Positions 48,423 to 57,216 of a DNA stretch of 64,000 nt are shown here, piece by piece (positions within the stretch are counted from its first letter, which is position 1; every line of letters starts with the position of its first letter). The notes under the pieces are model-generated. The model was not told the origin of the DNA and searched no databases. It worked only from the letters and a program-made list of their open reading frames with translations. Origin of the DNA: Bacillota bacterium (lineage in GTDB: Bacteria; Bacillota; Clostridia; Monoglobales; Firm-18); assembly GCA_023228885.1 (NCBI GenBank), contig JALOAJ010000001.1, positions 62,001 through 126,000 on the forward strand. Reading direction: 5' to 3'. A program made the translations under genes and the position numbers.

Positions 48423-49880
48423 TTAACGATTTTCAAGGTATTTCTTTCGTAATTTTTCCGCACCTTCGGCTCTTCCGGTAAGCTTCAGTCTTTCTATATA
48501 TTCTTCAAGGTGACCAATCGTATGAAAAGGCCCTCCCTCCTTTAGAACAGTCCACATTGGGTCAATTGTGCTGCCGGATGTCTTCATCATGCTGTCATGC
48601 CAATCCAGTATAATTTTTGCACCTTGAGCGCAAACTTCCGGATAGCGGCTTTTAAGGTCATTTTGTTCGTATGGGTCGTGTTTTATATTAAACAGCATCT
48701 CATCATCAAATAAATGGAACCCATCGTGGTAGGTTCTTATGTAAAGCCACTCGCCAAACCTTGCGCTGCGTTGGCATACATGCGCCATTTGTGACAACAC
48801 AAGGCTTTCCCTGCCCTGCTTTTCTCCCTTCAAAATTGTGTTTTTATACGACAGACCGTCCCACTTGTCGTACTTTTCTAAGCCCAACAACTCTGCCATT
48901 GTCGGAACCAAATCAAGGCTGTAATGGAGCTCCTTATCTTTATGGTTTTGCATCCCGTTGGGCCATTTGATTATCATGGGAATATGACATGTGGGGTGGT
49001 CGGCGGTTGCGTGTTCGCTGCATATTCCCAGCTCGCAAAGATTTTCTCCATGGTCTGAAGTCACTATAATGACAAGGTCATCATATACACCCTGCGCCTT
49101 CAAAAGCGCCAAAACTTTTCCGATTAGTTCATCTGCATACCGTATACCGCAGTCGTACCCATCAATAATCTTACGAAGGTCTTTATACTCTGTTATTTTA
49201 CCGGGGTGCTTTGGATATTTTGGGTTTGTAATGTCATTGTACATAGTAATTTCATTTAAGGAATGCGGACCGGTATGTTTTAAACACTCTTCAAATATTT
49301 CCGGCGTAACCCATGTGTTTAGCGGCTCATCCTCGAAAGGATTTTCATAATCAGCCGGTGTTCTATAAGGGGTGTGGGGGTCCCACAAGTGCAGATGCAA
49401 AAACCAGTTATCCTCTTTGCCGTTCCTTTCCACCCAATCTAAAGCCACGGGGATTACCTCCTCCCCCGATTCCATGCCCCTGCCGCCTACATTATATGTT
49501 TCATTGAAGCCCGCTTGAAACCAATACGATGAATGCCGTTCGGAGAAGGTGCTGATAGATGCGGTATGCATTCCGGCACGCCTGAAAAGATTATTAAAAT
49601 TATGGTTGTCTATGGGGTCGCTAAAACCTCTTTCTTTGCCGTACGGTCTCCTGTCCGCACAGGTTCCGCCGTGCCCCACAGCGCCATTGTGTATGCCGAA
49701 CATACCCGATATTAGCGACGCTCTTGAGGGTAAGCAGGGCGCATCGGAGCAATAATAATTTTCAAAAACCACCCCTTCTTTGGCAATTTCATCAATATTA
49801 GGCGTTGTCAACCTCTTATAGCCATAGCAGCTCATATGGTCGGGTCTTAATGTGTCAATATCCAAGAATAAAACACGCAT
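48423..49880 (-). CDS. Sulfatase (formylglycine type), reverse strand
   Basis: This 485-residue sulfatase has LFLDIDTLRPDHMSCYGY at the N-terminus, CLPSR at 49-53 (FGly cysteine) and VTSDHGENLCELGICSEHA as the C-terminal metal block. There is no leader, so it is likely cytoplasmic. It differs clearly from the sulfatase at 46792 and may remove a different sulfate. A GGAGG site precedes the ATG. It is divergent from the AraC gene at 49991 and shares a 110-bp promoter region with it. Confidence 0.92.
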   Translation of the reverse strand: MRVLFLDIDTLRPDHMSCYGYKRLTTPNIDEIAKEGVVFENYYCSDAPCLPSRASLISGMFGIHNGAVGHGGTCADRRPYGKERGFSDPIDNHNFNNLFRRAGMHTASISTFSERHSSYWFQAGFNETYNVGGRGMESGEEVIPVALDWVERNGKEDNWFLHLHLWDPHTPYRTPADYENPFEDEPLNTWVTPEIFEECLKHTGPHSLNEITMYNDITNPKYPKHPGKITEYKDLRKIIDGYDCGIRYADELIGKVLALLKAQGVYDDLVIIVTSDHGENLCELGICSEHATADHPTCHIPMIIKWPNGMQNHKDKELHYSLDLVPTMAELLGLEKYDKWDGLSYKNTILKGEKQGRESLVLSQMAHVCQRSARFGEWLYIRTYHDGFHLFDDEMLFNIKHDPYEQNDLKSRYPEVCAQGAKIILDWHDSMMKTSGSTIDPMWTVLKEGGPFHTIGHLEEYIERLKLTGRAEGAEKLRKKYLENR

Positions 49881-49925
49881 TTATAATCCTCCCTATTTTA
49901 ATAGTAATATATTAATTATAACATC

Positions 49926-49954
49926 TTGACAAAAAAATAGTATAGGTATAAAAT
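49926..49954 (+). promoter_or_regulatory. Promoter of the AraC regulator
   Basis: TTGACA at 49926-49931, a 17-bp spacer and TAAAAT at 49949-49954 lie about 35 bp before the ATG at 49991. The region is shared with the divergent sulfatase, so the regulator may act on both. Confidence 0.6.
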
Positions 49955-49990
49955 GATATAAAATTAGCACATTATTGACATGGAGGGAAT

Positions 49991-50785
49991 ATGGATATTT
50001 TTTTCGAAAATCACGATGCGATTACTTCTGAGCTTCCTATCATAATTTTTGAAAGACAAACGGATAGTGACAGCTTGGGTTGTCACTTTCATTGGCATGA
50101 GGCGTTGGAAATCTACTATGTCTTATCCGGTGGAATACATCTGCTTTGCAATGGTGAAAATAAGTGGGTTTATGAAAATGAAATGGCAATTATTAATTGG
50201 TGCGAGCCACATAAAAGCCTATGTTTTTTAAACGGAACAAGGCATTATATTATTCAAATAAATTTAAAATCTTCAGTTTTTAAAGTGTTTGACAATGTTT
50301 ATCAAACATTTTTGCCAAGGGATTCCTTTATCGATGATTTGATTTGCAAAATTATTAGCGAGTACAATGAGCGCAAGGATGGGTATCAGCATATGCTTTT
50401 AGGGTATTTTTCACTATTTTTTGGGCATTTGCAAAGAAGCAATCTTTTTGGAGGGCGAATTTCACAAAATCTTGATAGTTTAAAGCTTGTTCAAGAAATT
50501 CTAAAACATATTCACAATACCTACACAAAACCCCTTTCCCTTGATTCGCTGGCAAGCAGCATAGGTATAAGCAAATCGTACATGTGTAGAATTTTTAAAT
50601 ACCACACAGACACAACCATACTCAAATATGCAAATAAACTCAGATGCGCCCTTGCGATTTCGTTAATCTCACAAGGCTCCTCCGTTTCGGGGGCAAGCGC
50701 TGCTGTGGGCTTTGGGGATTATAACTACTTTTCCAGGCTTTTCAAAAAAGAAATCGGACATTCGCCGTCGTACTATTGTAAATAA
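49991..50785 (+). CDS. AraC-family transcriptional regulator
   Basis: This 264-residue soluble regulator has an N-terminal cupin sensing domain (about 1-130; HFHWHEALEIYYVLSGG carries the typical metal/sugar-binding His-x-His and Glu) and a C-terminal double helix-turn-helix (about 165-262; LASSIGISKSYMCRIFK, VGFGDYNYFSRLFKKEIG). GGAGGG precedes the ATG. Divergent placement suggests control of the reverse-strand sulfatase, with a sugar or sulfated sugar as effector (inference). Confidence 0.9.
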   Translation: MDIFFENHDAITSELPIIIFERQTDSDSLGCHFHWHEALEIYYVLSGGIHLLCNGENKWVYENEMAIINWCEPHKSLCFLNGTRHYIIQINLKSSVFKVFDNVYQTFLPRDSFIDDLICKIISEYNERKDGYQHMLLGYFSLFFGHLQRSNLFGGRISQNLDSLKLVQEILKHIHNTYTKPLSLDSLASSIGISKSYMCRIFKYHTDTTILKYANKLRCALAISLISQGSSVSGASAAVGFGDYNYFSRLFKKEIGHSPSYYCK

Positions 50786-50891
50786 TGCAATTCATGACAA
50801 AAGCATCGCAGCAAGGCTAAGAAAATTATGAGTTTTTAATGTAAGGGTTTTAATTGTTTGTTACAATGCAAAAAAATGGGTTGTCTGCCAA

Positions 50892-50920
50892 TTGAAAATG
50901 ATATTAGACTGTGTTATAAT
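50892..50920 (+). promoter_or_regulatory. Sigma-A promoter before the repeat array
   Basis: TTGAAA (50892-50897), a 17-bp spacer and TATAAT (50915-50920). Each later repeat copy also carries TATAAT (51016-51021 and 51117-51122) with TTGATT 19 bp upstream, so two weaker promoters may have been created by the duplication. All point to the gene at 51171. Confidence 0.6.
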
Positions 50921-51135
50921 AAATACTAAGATTGTTGCAAAGCCTTTCGGCTTTGCTTCCGATGTATTTATTGAAACGGTGTGTAGCAACTTGATTTAGC
51001 AAGTTGCCCTGTTGTTATAATAAATACTAAGATTGTTGCAAAGCCTTTCGGCTTTGCTTCCGATGTATTTATTGAAACGGTGTGTAGCAACTTGATTTGG
51101 CAAGTTGCCTTGTTGTTATAATAAATACCAAGGTT
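50912..51135. repeat. 101-bp tandem repeat, 2.2 copies, with internal stems
   Basis: The unit repeats with a period of exactly 101 bp (TGTTATAA begins at 50912, 51013 and 51114). The first two copies differ at only two positions, both outside the stems. In copy 1 AATAAATAC (50918-50926) pairs with GTATTTATT (50964-50972) around an inner stem GCAAAGCC/GGCTTTGC (50937-50956). A separate stem GCAACTTG/CAAGTTGC spans 50986-51007. There are no spacers, so it is not a CRISPR array. Confidence 0.8.
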
Positions 51136-51170
51136 GGTAGGCGCTTTACTCTATATATAAATGGGGTGTT

Positions 51171-54100
51171 GTGTTGAAATGTTTTTTGTTAATTATTTTT
51201 ATGTTTTTTGTGCCTGTGGCGACAGCGGCATACGAGGTGCCAAATTATTCGCCGGAATTTTTTTTAGAACAGATAAACTCTGCATCAAGCTATGAACAAA
51301 TCAAAGGCGAGATAGAAAACCATTCGGTCGATATAGGGGTTAATTTAAGTGAATATAACAATTTGACTGCGAAAGATAAAGCGGGGGTTATACAAAAGAT
51401 TGTAGGGAACAGATATTACAGCATATCTGATTTTGTGCAGCATTTTGAAAGTGCAGTGGCCGATTCTAAATCTAAGTCGGGCGGTAGCAGTACCGGCGGA
51501 GGCGGAAGAGGAGGCGTCTTGATTCCTGCGCCCAACAAGCAATATGACTTTAATATATCAGGGGTTATCTCTTTGCCGGATGGTGAAATCGCTCCGCAAG
51601 GAGGCTTTGAAGTTGCGTTGCAGATTAGCGGCGATACTTATGACAGCGTAATTATTCCGGAGGGCAGCAGCAGTGTGGAATATTATGGTGTGTACCAGGT
51701 GCGGTCAAACGAAAGCAACATAATCATAAGCTTTGTATTGACGGGGGATGAAAACGCCAAATATCAGATGCTTACAAACACCGAAGTTTTGCCCTTGTCT
51801 GAGCAAGGCAACACATTTATTGCAGATATTAAAATTCCATATGCCCAGCGCAAGATAGGCGGGGTTTTTCGCTTGGCAGAGGATATTGGGTCGTTAAACG
51901 ATGATTTGCCTATAAGGGTTGACTTGGCAACTCATGATGTTAAAATTTCTATTGATAAAACATTGGCGGCAGGGCAGCGCGATGCTGAGTTTTTAGTAGG
52001 CGTTAGCCCGGGCGAATACAGCATCGCATATACCCCCGACACCCAGGGGAAATCAGCGCTCCAACACATATCTGTTGCAAGTGAGACCATTTTTGTTGAT
52101 GTTTTGGATAATGACAAAAAGGATATTGTTGGCATTATAATTAGTCAAAATTACATTGAGGGCTATATACGCTTACCCGATGGAGAAACTGCACCGGAGG
52201 GCGGGCTTTTAGTTGAGGTGGGGAGCGCAATTGCGGAAATTCCGCATGGCTATTCCCAAGCCTATTATCGCACAGGAATGTATTACCAAACATACCTGCA
52301 TTGCTCGGTGCTGTCTAAAGATTATTCAGGCACTCAATTTTCCGGCGGTTATTACACAGCAGACAACACTTTAAGCATAAAGCAGAATAATGTGGTGGAC
52401 TTTTATGGTTTTGACGAAAGTTTAAATATAGATTTGACCCTTAAAAAAATGCAATGGATTGAAGGCGTAGTTTCATTGGACGAACCTTTAAGCTGCGATG
52501 TGGGAATTTCAATTCTCATACAAGGCGAATTATTCTCTTATGGGGGCTTTTTCCATATAGAAGCGGGGGCAACAAGCGCCCCTTATTTTATTGAAATTGA
52601 AGAACCGGCTAACTCACTTTGCCACATTAATTGGCGGTTGCGCCCGGAAAATCTTAAATATGTAAATGTGTTCGGCTCGGATGAATTTATTGCAGAGGAG
52701 TATTTAAGTCAATTGAATATATGTGCGCAGGTTGATAGGGCGGCTGAGTTATTTAACGGAAATGTTAGCCTTCCCGAGAGCATGGGTACATCAGATGAAA
52801 TATACATGCAACTTAACTTTGAAAGTAAAAATCATTCGTTTTCTCAAGATATTGTAATAAATGCGGGCGAAAGCAGTGCGGAATACGCTATATATGGCGA
52901 GTCCCCGGATATAGCTGATTTTTCGGGGGAATATACCATATCCGCCCAACTTTCTTTTTTGACAGGTGAAACTCTTTATTATAATGGCGCGGGCTTTTCA
53001 TTCGAGCCTCCTTTTGCCATAGCGGTGGAAAATGAAACAATAGTTCGAAATATTGTTTTGCCGGAGCCGAACAGGGAAATTATCGGTAGGGTTATTATGC
53101 CTATTCCGGCAACGAGCGAGATGGGGCTATATATAAGCGTTTTTTCTGATTGCGCAATTGCAGTCACCGAACATATACCCCTTTCGGTGGGCGCACAGTC
53201 TTTTGACTATGAAATAAAACTTTTAATACCGGATGAATATAGAGATTATAAAATAAGCTATATGGTTGCAGACTCTGACAACAAAGCGTATTATAACTAT
53301 CTTGATTTATATTTATCAGAGGACGGCTATACGCTTTTGGAGCAGGAGGGTGAAATCTTTGACTTATACGGACGGTTGCAGCCCTTGGGGCAGGATATTG
53401 ACCTTGGAGGTCTTATGGTTATCGGATGCATAGAGGGCGATTTTATCCTGCCTAATTCCTATGTTGTCCCAACGGGAGAATATTTTAGTTATGTTATACA
53501 TGCGACAAATGGCAAGCACACTCAAAGTAAAAATTATATAATCAGCGGCAGAGAAAATAAAGCACATTATATGATGTCCTTTCCCCGGGCGTATCAGGGC
53601 GATGAATGGACGATTTGGTATAGCGTCGGCAATGTCGTACCCGAGCCGTCCACGCCTGTAATTCCCAAACCGCCCGGCATAGCTATAAACATGCCGGGCG
53701 GGGGCGGCAGCGGCAGCTCCTATCCCAAGCATGTAATTCCCGATAATCTGCATCAAGGTTATAATATTTATCTTGCGCAAAGCGGCGGGCTTTCTTTTTA
53801 TGAAAGTGATGCTCGGAAATTCGCCTTCACCCAAAGCGAATTTGAAAATATAAATATTTATGCTTTAGGCACGGACACGCCGGCGCCAAGGATAATAGGG
53901 GGCTTTTTTACATCGGCAACCGATATACCCGAAAACGGTGTTAGTGTATCGGTTATCCTTAAAAGAACAGATATGTACGAGAACCTCACCCAAAACTTTT
54001 TCTATACGGGTGAGGCAGTAAAATATAAGTTTATAACATACGGTGATGGAGATTATATACTTAAATATATTATTGATGGGGAGGAATTCTACTATCAAGA

Positions 54101-54848
54101 CAACTATAAACTTACATCAGACAGAAACTTAGCAACTACAATAGAAACCGCCGGTATTCCTGCGCAATACGGTAAAGATGTTTATTATAAAAACATCTAT
54201 CCCCAGTCCTACTATGCCAAGGTTTTGCACTTTTTGGGCGCTAATTTGCCCGAATACCTTTATAAAATAAAAATACTGATTTATAATAATGAAGGTAATG
54301 TTATCAACGAGGGTTTTGTAAACAAGGCTATCAGTCTAACGGAGACGCCTGTTGTTATAGGGTATAAAATAGGCGGATACAAAGCATACTTTACTGAATG
54401 CTTTATCGATAATTCATATCATTATCTTAGAGGGCACACAACTGATTTTAGCATGGCGGCAAAAGTTTACCCGGTTCCCCAAAGGGGGGCTCAATTTGCG
54501 TATATGCAAATTGGTAATCCCACAGTTGGGTTTTCAAGGGGCGTAGGCACAGATGCAGCAATAGACACATCATATTTCGATTACAATGATATAGACGAGA
54601 ACACCGTTTGTGTTAATAAATTTTATATGGTGACGAGCAATGTTGGGGAAGCAGAAAATGATGTTATATTTTTGGCTTGCTATGAGCTGTCCGGCAGGCT
54701 GAAGTTTGTTAAAAGCTTTCCGCTTTTTTACGGTGAGACCGTTGTTGACTTAAATTGGTCAATAGATAAATCAGATATAATAAGGGTTATAGGTTTGGGC
54801 GATGCCATAAATCCATTATTTGAGGAGCTGTCTTTTTTCGGGTTATAA
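51171..54848 (+). CDS. Very large secreted repeat protein
   Basis: This exported protein of 1225 residues has a leader (1-20), one helical module (about 22-95), a Gly-rich linker, then about six or seven beta-rich repeats of roughly 100 residues. Many begin with a pattern like I-x-G-x-I-x-LP-(DGE)-x-AP-x-GG (FNISGVISLPDGEIAPQGG; IEGYIRLPDGETAPEGG). A Pro/Gly-rich linker lies at about 825-860. No catalytic motif, SLH repeat or sortase signal is visible. The helical module matches those in the SLH protein at 27006. GGGGTG at 51163-51168 favours TTG 51174 over GTG 51171. Function is unknown; a surface or secreted binding protein is likely. Confidence 0.8.
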   Translation: MLKCFLLIIFMFFVPVATAAYEVPNYSPEFFLEQINSASSYEQIKGEIENHSVDIGVNLSEYNNLTAKDKAGVIQKIVGNRYYSISDFVQHFESAVADSKSKSGGSSTGGGGRGGVLIPAPNKQYDFNISGVISLPDGEIAPQGGFEVALQISGDTYDSVIIPEGSSSVEYYGVYQVRSNESNIIISFVLTGDENAKYQMLTNTEVLPLSEQGNTFIADIKIPYAQRKIGGVFRLAEDIGSLNDDLPIRVDLATHDVKISIDKTLAAGQRDAEFLVGVSPGEYSIAYTPDTQGKSALQHISVASETIFVDVLDNDKKDIVGIIISQNYIEGYIRLPDGETAPEGGLLVEVGSAIAEIPHGYSQAYYRTGMYYQTYLHCSVLSKDYSGTQFSGGYYTADNTLSIKQNNVVDFYGFDESLNIDLTLKKMQWIEGVVSLDEPLSCDVGISILIQGELFSYGGFFHIEAGATSAPYFIEIEEPANSLCHINWRLRPENLKYVNVFGSDEFIAEEYLSQLNICAQVDRAAELFNGNVSLPESMGTSDEIYMQLNFESKNHSFSQDIVINAGESSAEYAIYGESPDIADFSGEYTISAQLSFLTGETLYYNGAGFSFEPPFAIAVENETIVRNIVLPEPNREIIGRVIMPIPATSEMGLYISVFSDCAIAVTEHIPLSVGAQSFDYEIKLLIPDEYRDYKISYMVADSDNKAYYNYLDLYLSEDGYTLLEQEGEIFDLYGRLQPLGQDIDLGGLMVIGCIEGDFILPNSYVVPTGEYFSYVIHATNGKHTQSKNYIISGRENKAHYMMSFPRAYQGDEWTIWYSVGNVVPEPSTPVIPKPPGIAINMPGGGGSGSSYPKHVIPDNLHQGYNIYLAQSGGLSFYESDARKFAFTQSEFENINIYALGTDTPAPRIIGGFFTSATDIPENGVSVSVILKRTDMYENLTQNFFYTGEAVKYKFITYGDGDYILKYIIDGEEFYYQDNYKLTSDRNLATTIETAGIPAQYGKDVYYKNIYPQSYYAKVLHFLGANLPEYLYKIKILIYNNEGNVINEGFVNKAISLTETPVVIGYKIGGYKAYFTECFIDNSYHYLRGHTTDFSMAAKVYPVPQRGAQFAYMQIGNPTVGFSRGVGTDAAIDTSYFDYNDIDENTVCVNKFYMVTSNVGEAENDVIFLACYELSGRLKFVKSFPLFYGETVVDLNWSIDKSDIIRVIGLGDAINPLFEELSFFGL

Positions 54849-54874
54849 TTAAAAATAAGATTGTGGGGTGCAAT

Positions 54875-55207
54875 ATGGCAAAGTACGAGAAAACTTTTAA
54901 AGGTGATTTTAATCAAATTCTAAACAGGATACACAATGGAATACTGCATGGCAGTTTATCTGCCAGCTATGAAGATGGAAGCGATGTTTTTGCTGGCGGT
55001 GTGCAGTGTGCTGTTCGTGTTTATGAACGGTACAGCATGATGGGAAAAAATCGCGTAAGCTTAAGCGTAACACTTATGGGAAATGAAGACAATCTTCATC
55101 TTTCGGCAATCACCTCGGGAGGCAGCCAGGCAGTATTTTTCAAGATAAATACATTTGGCGAAGAAGCCTTTTTAAATTGCCTTAAAGGCATTGTTGAAGG
55201 CAAATAA
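54875..55207 (+). CDS. Small DUF6054-like protein
   Basis: This 110-residue soluble protein has conserved-looking blocks GDFNQILNRIHNGILHGSLSAS, CAVRVYERYS and AITSGGSQAVFFKINTFGEEAF, which I recognise as the DUF6054 family of Clostridia. Its function is unknown. GGGGTG precedes the ATG at 54875; the frame opening at 54863 is an extension. It begins 26 bp after the large repeat protein. Confidence 0.75.
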   Translation: MAKYEKTFKGDFNQILNRIHNGILHGSLSASYEDGSDVFAGGVQCAVRVYERYSMMGKNRVSLSVTLMGNEDNLHLSAITSGGSQAVFFKINTFGEEAFLNCLKGIVEGK

Positions 55208-55394
55208 ATACCAACAAGAGCCTGCCCATAAGAAAGAAACGAAAGGTTTTATAGACAGCTATTTACAGGAAATTCGAGTAACCTTTTCGCAAACGCGGCA
55301 GTAAAAAATGTACCGCTGCCTAATATTAAGTCTTTTTACAGCGCGATATCTTATTCTGCAATTCGGGCAACAGAAACAATTTTCGAAAAAACTA

Positions 55395-55423
55395 TTGACA
55401 AACCTGCATTATCCTGCTATAAT
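55395..55423 (+). promoter_or_regulatory. Consensus promoter of the tRNA cluster
   Basis: TTGACA at 55395-55400 and TATAAT at 55418-55423 with a 17-bp spacer and an extended TGC before the -10. Both hexamers match consensus exactly. It lies 36 bp before the first tRNA, as expected for a strong stable-RNA promoter. Confidence 0.85.
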
Positions 55424-55458
55424 TTTAAAAGTTGGCTATTGGAAACGGGCAGCCGGAT

Positions 55459-55532
55459 GCGGGTGTAGTTCAGTGGTAGAATCTCAGCCTTCCAAGCTGA
55501 TTGTGTGGGTTCGATTCCCATCACCCGCTCCA
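55459..55532 (+). tRNA. tRNA-Gly (TCC)
   Basis: The acceptor arms GCGGGTG and CACCCGC pair, the anticodon arm is TCAGC-CTTCCAA-GCTGA with anticodon TCC, the T-arm has GGGTTCGATTCCC, and CCA is encoded. Confidence 0.95.
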
Positions 55533-55566
55533 CTGTTTATTTATTCATCATAAATAAGCAAGATGT

Positions 55567-55643
55567 GCGCCTGTAGCTCAGTAGGATAGAGCAACTGCCT
55601 TCTAAGCAGTAGGTCAGGAGTTCGAATCTCTTCAGGCGCGCCA
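55567..55643 (+). tRNA. tRNA-Arg (TCT)
   Basis: The acceptor arms GCGCCTG and CAGGCGC pair, the anticodon arm is ACTGC-CTTCTAA-GCAGT with anticodon TCT, and CCA is encoded. Confidence 0.95.
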
Positions 55644-55699
55644 TATATTTTAGTAGCACCACTCCAAAAAGTCATAACAAGCTGCAATAGTTTATAAAC

Positions 55700-55777
<78 letters not shown>

Positions 55778-55782
55778 AATAA

Positions 55783-55857
55783 TGGGCTGTAGCCAAGCGG
55801 TAAGGCACCAGACTTTGACTCTGGCATTCGTTGGTTCGAACCCAGCCAGCCCAACCA
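55783..55857 (+). tRNA. tRNA-Gln (TTG)
   Basis: The acceptor arms TGGGCTG and CAGCCCA pair, the anticodon arm is CCAGA-CTTTGAC-TCTGG with anticodon TTG, and CCA is encoded. It starts 5 bp after tRNA-His. Confidence 0.95.
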
Positions 55858-55884
55858 ATTATTTTTTATAATAAAATAAAATGT

Positions 55885-55960
55885 GACCCATTAGCTCAGC
55901 CGGCAGAGCACTTGACTTTTAATCAAGGTGTCGTGCGTTCGAATCGCACATGGGTCACCA
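55885..55960 (+). tRNA. tRNA-Lys (TTT), likely phage attachment gene
   Basis: The acceptor arms GACCCAT and ATGGGTC pair, the anticodon arm is CTTGA-CTTTTAA-TCAAG with anticodon TTT, and CCA is encoded. A tyrosine integrase gene ends about 95 bp downstream and points toward it, so the 3' end of this tRNA is the probable attachment core. Confidence 0.95.
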
Positions 55961-55965
55961 TCAAT

Positions 55966-56002
55966 AAACCGCATGAATTCAAAATTCATAGCGGTTTTTC
56001 TT
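55966..56002. terminator. Terminator after the tRNA cluster
   Basis: AAACCGC and GCGGTTT enclose an inner ATGAATT/AATTCAT stem, followed by TTTTTCTTTT. It ends the tRNA transcript and, being nearly symmetrical, may also stop the integrase transcript coming from the other side. Confidence 0.85.
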
Positions 56003-56055
56003 TTGCCTAAAATTAGATATATTTTATCGTTTGCATACTACCTGTATACTGCTGT

Positions 56056-57201
56056 TTATATTTTATTTATTTCATTTTGCAAGAAAGTCAAATCTATATG
56101 GGTATAAGTGTCTGCTGTAAAAGCATAATCTGCATGCCCTAAAATCATTTTAATTGCGTTGGTATCCATTCCGGATATCGTCATTAGAGTGGCGGCTGTG
56201 TGTCGTGTTGCGTGAGGTGTTTTGCCTTCTATTTTTAATTCCTCCATTATCGGCTTGAAGATATATTTCCTGTAATAATTTGAGGTTATGGGTAATCCTT
56301 TCTGCACAGTCTTATTTTTGCCCCTGCCGACCTCTTTGGATTTGGTTATTAATAAGTCATGCCCTTCATCATAATACTTTTTAATGTGCGGTAGCGCTTT
56401 TGGGTGTATCGGTACTGTCCTATCTCTGCCCGAATCGGTTTTTAAGCCACCTGTTAATGTCATATCTTTTAAATTTACACTAAAGCGCGTCAATGTTAAG
56501 AGCTCACTAATCCTAAGCCCCGTGTAACACAATATAATGATAGTATCGGCATAAGGTAGTCCGCATTTTTCCATTTTTTCCAACTCTAAGTCAGTAAATA
56601 TAGTCTTGCATTCTTTCTTTTCGCTTGGAATTTTAATAAATTCCGCATAGTTTTTATTGCAAACATCATTCTGTATTGCGTATTTATACAAAAGTCCGCA
56701 AAGAATTTTAATTTTTGTTTTAGTTGAAAACGAGCGGTCTAATTTGCGTATTATCTGTTGCATATTCCCTGTTCTGATGTCGGTAAACTTAGTGGAATGT
56801 AAAGGCGCTAAATGTTTATATGCAGCTGTATAATTATCTTGTGTTTGTTTGCTTATATCTATAAAATCAGGTGTTTCAAGCCATTCTTCGTACAACTCTT
56901 TAAATGTTATATTTGCTTTTGGGCTTGTGGGAGTGATTTGTTCTTGCGCTAATGCTTTCAAAGCTTCTGTTTTTGTTTCATGATAACTTAAATATCTAAA
57001 TTTTTGCTTGTTTTTTACCATTTCGGATACTCTAACCGCCCACGGTTTTCGGCGTCTGCCGCTAAGCTTAATTACACTTCCGTAACCGTTAGGCTTTTTC
57101 AGCTCTTTAATTTTTTCGGGCGTTTGTTTTATTCCACAGTATGAACAATATATACTATCGCCTGATATTTCTCGTTGGCATTTTTTGCTTCTGCATATCA
57201 T
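56056..57201 (-). CDS. int: Tyrosine integrase with N-terminal zinc-ribbon-like motif
   Basis: This 381-residue site-specific recombinase starts with C3-x4-C8-x10-C19-x2-C22, which looks like a zinc ribbon, then an arm-binding/AP2-like segment (GYGSVIKLSGRRRKPWAVRV), a core-binding SAM-like domain (about 95-185) and the catalytic domain. The catalytic set is Arg in TGLRISELL, HATRH, LGHADYAFT and the nucleophile Tyr366 in DTYTH. It reads toward tRNA-Lys, the usual orientation for int beside attL. Confidence 0.93.
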   Translation of the reverse strand: MICRSKKCQREISGDSIYCSYCGIKQTPEKIKELKKPNGYGSVIKLSGRRRKPWAVRVSEMVKNKQKFRYLSYHETKTEALKALAQEQITPTSPKANITFKELYEEWLETPDFIDISKQTQDNYTAAYKHLAPLHSTKFTDIRTGNMQQIIRKLDRSFSTKTKIKILCGLLYKYAIQNDVCNKNYAEFIKIPSEKKECKTIFTDLELEKMEKCGLPYADTIIILCYTGLRISELLTLTRFSVNLKDMTLTGGLKTDSGRDRTVPIHPKALPHIKKYYDEGHDLLITKSKEVGRGKNKTVQKGLPITSNYYRKYIFKPIMEELKIEGKTPHATRHTAATLMTISGMDTNAIKMILGHADYAFTADTYTHIDLTFLQNEINKI

Positions 57202-57216
57202 GGTATCACCTGCTTA

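Larger units (their letters stand above)
50786..51170. other. Intergenic region with promoter and tandem repeat
   Basis: No gene is seen. The first 100 bp are plain AT-rich DNA. The rest is occupied by a consensus promoter at 50892 and 2.2 copies of a structured 101-bp element, listed separately. Confidence 0.6.

Noticed and set aside
50912..51135. CRISPR array
   Set aside because: The period is 101 bp with no unique spacers between short repeats, and no cas gene is present. It is a plain tandem repeat.
55308..55553. 81-residue frame running into the first tRNA
   Set aside because: It covers the consensus tRNA promoter and tRNA-Gly, so it cannot be a normal gene.
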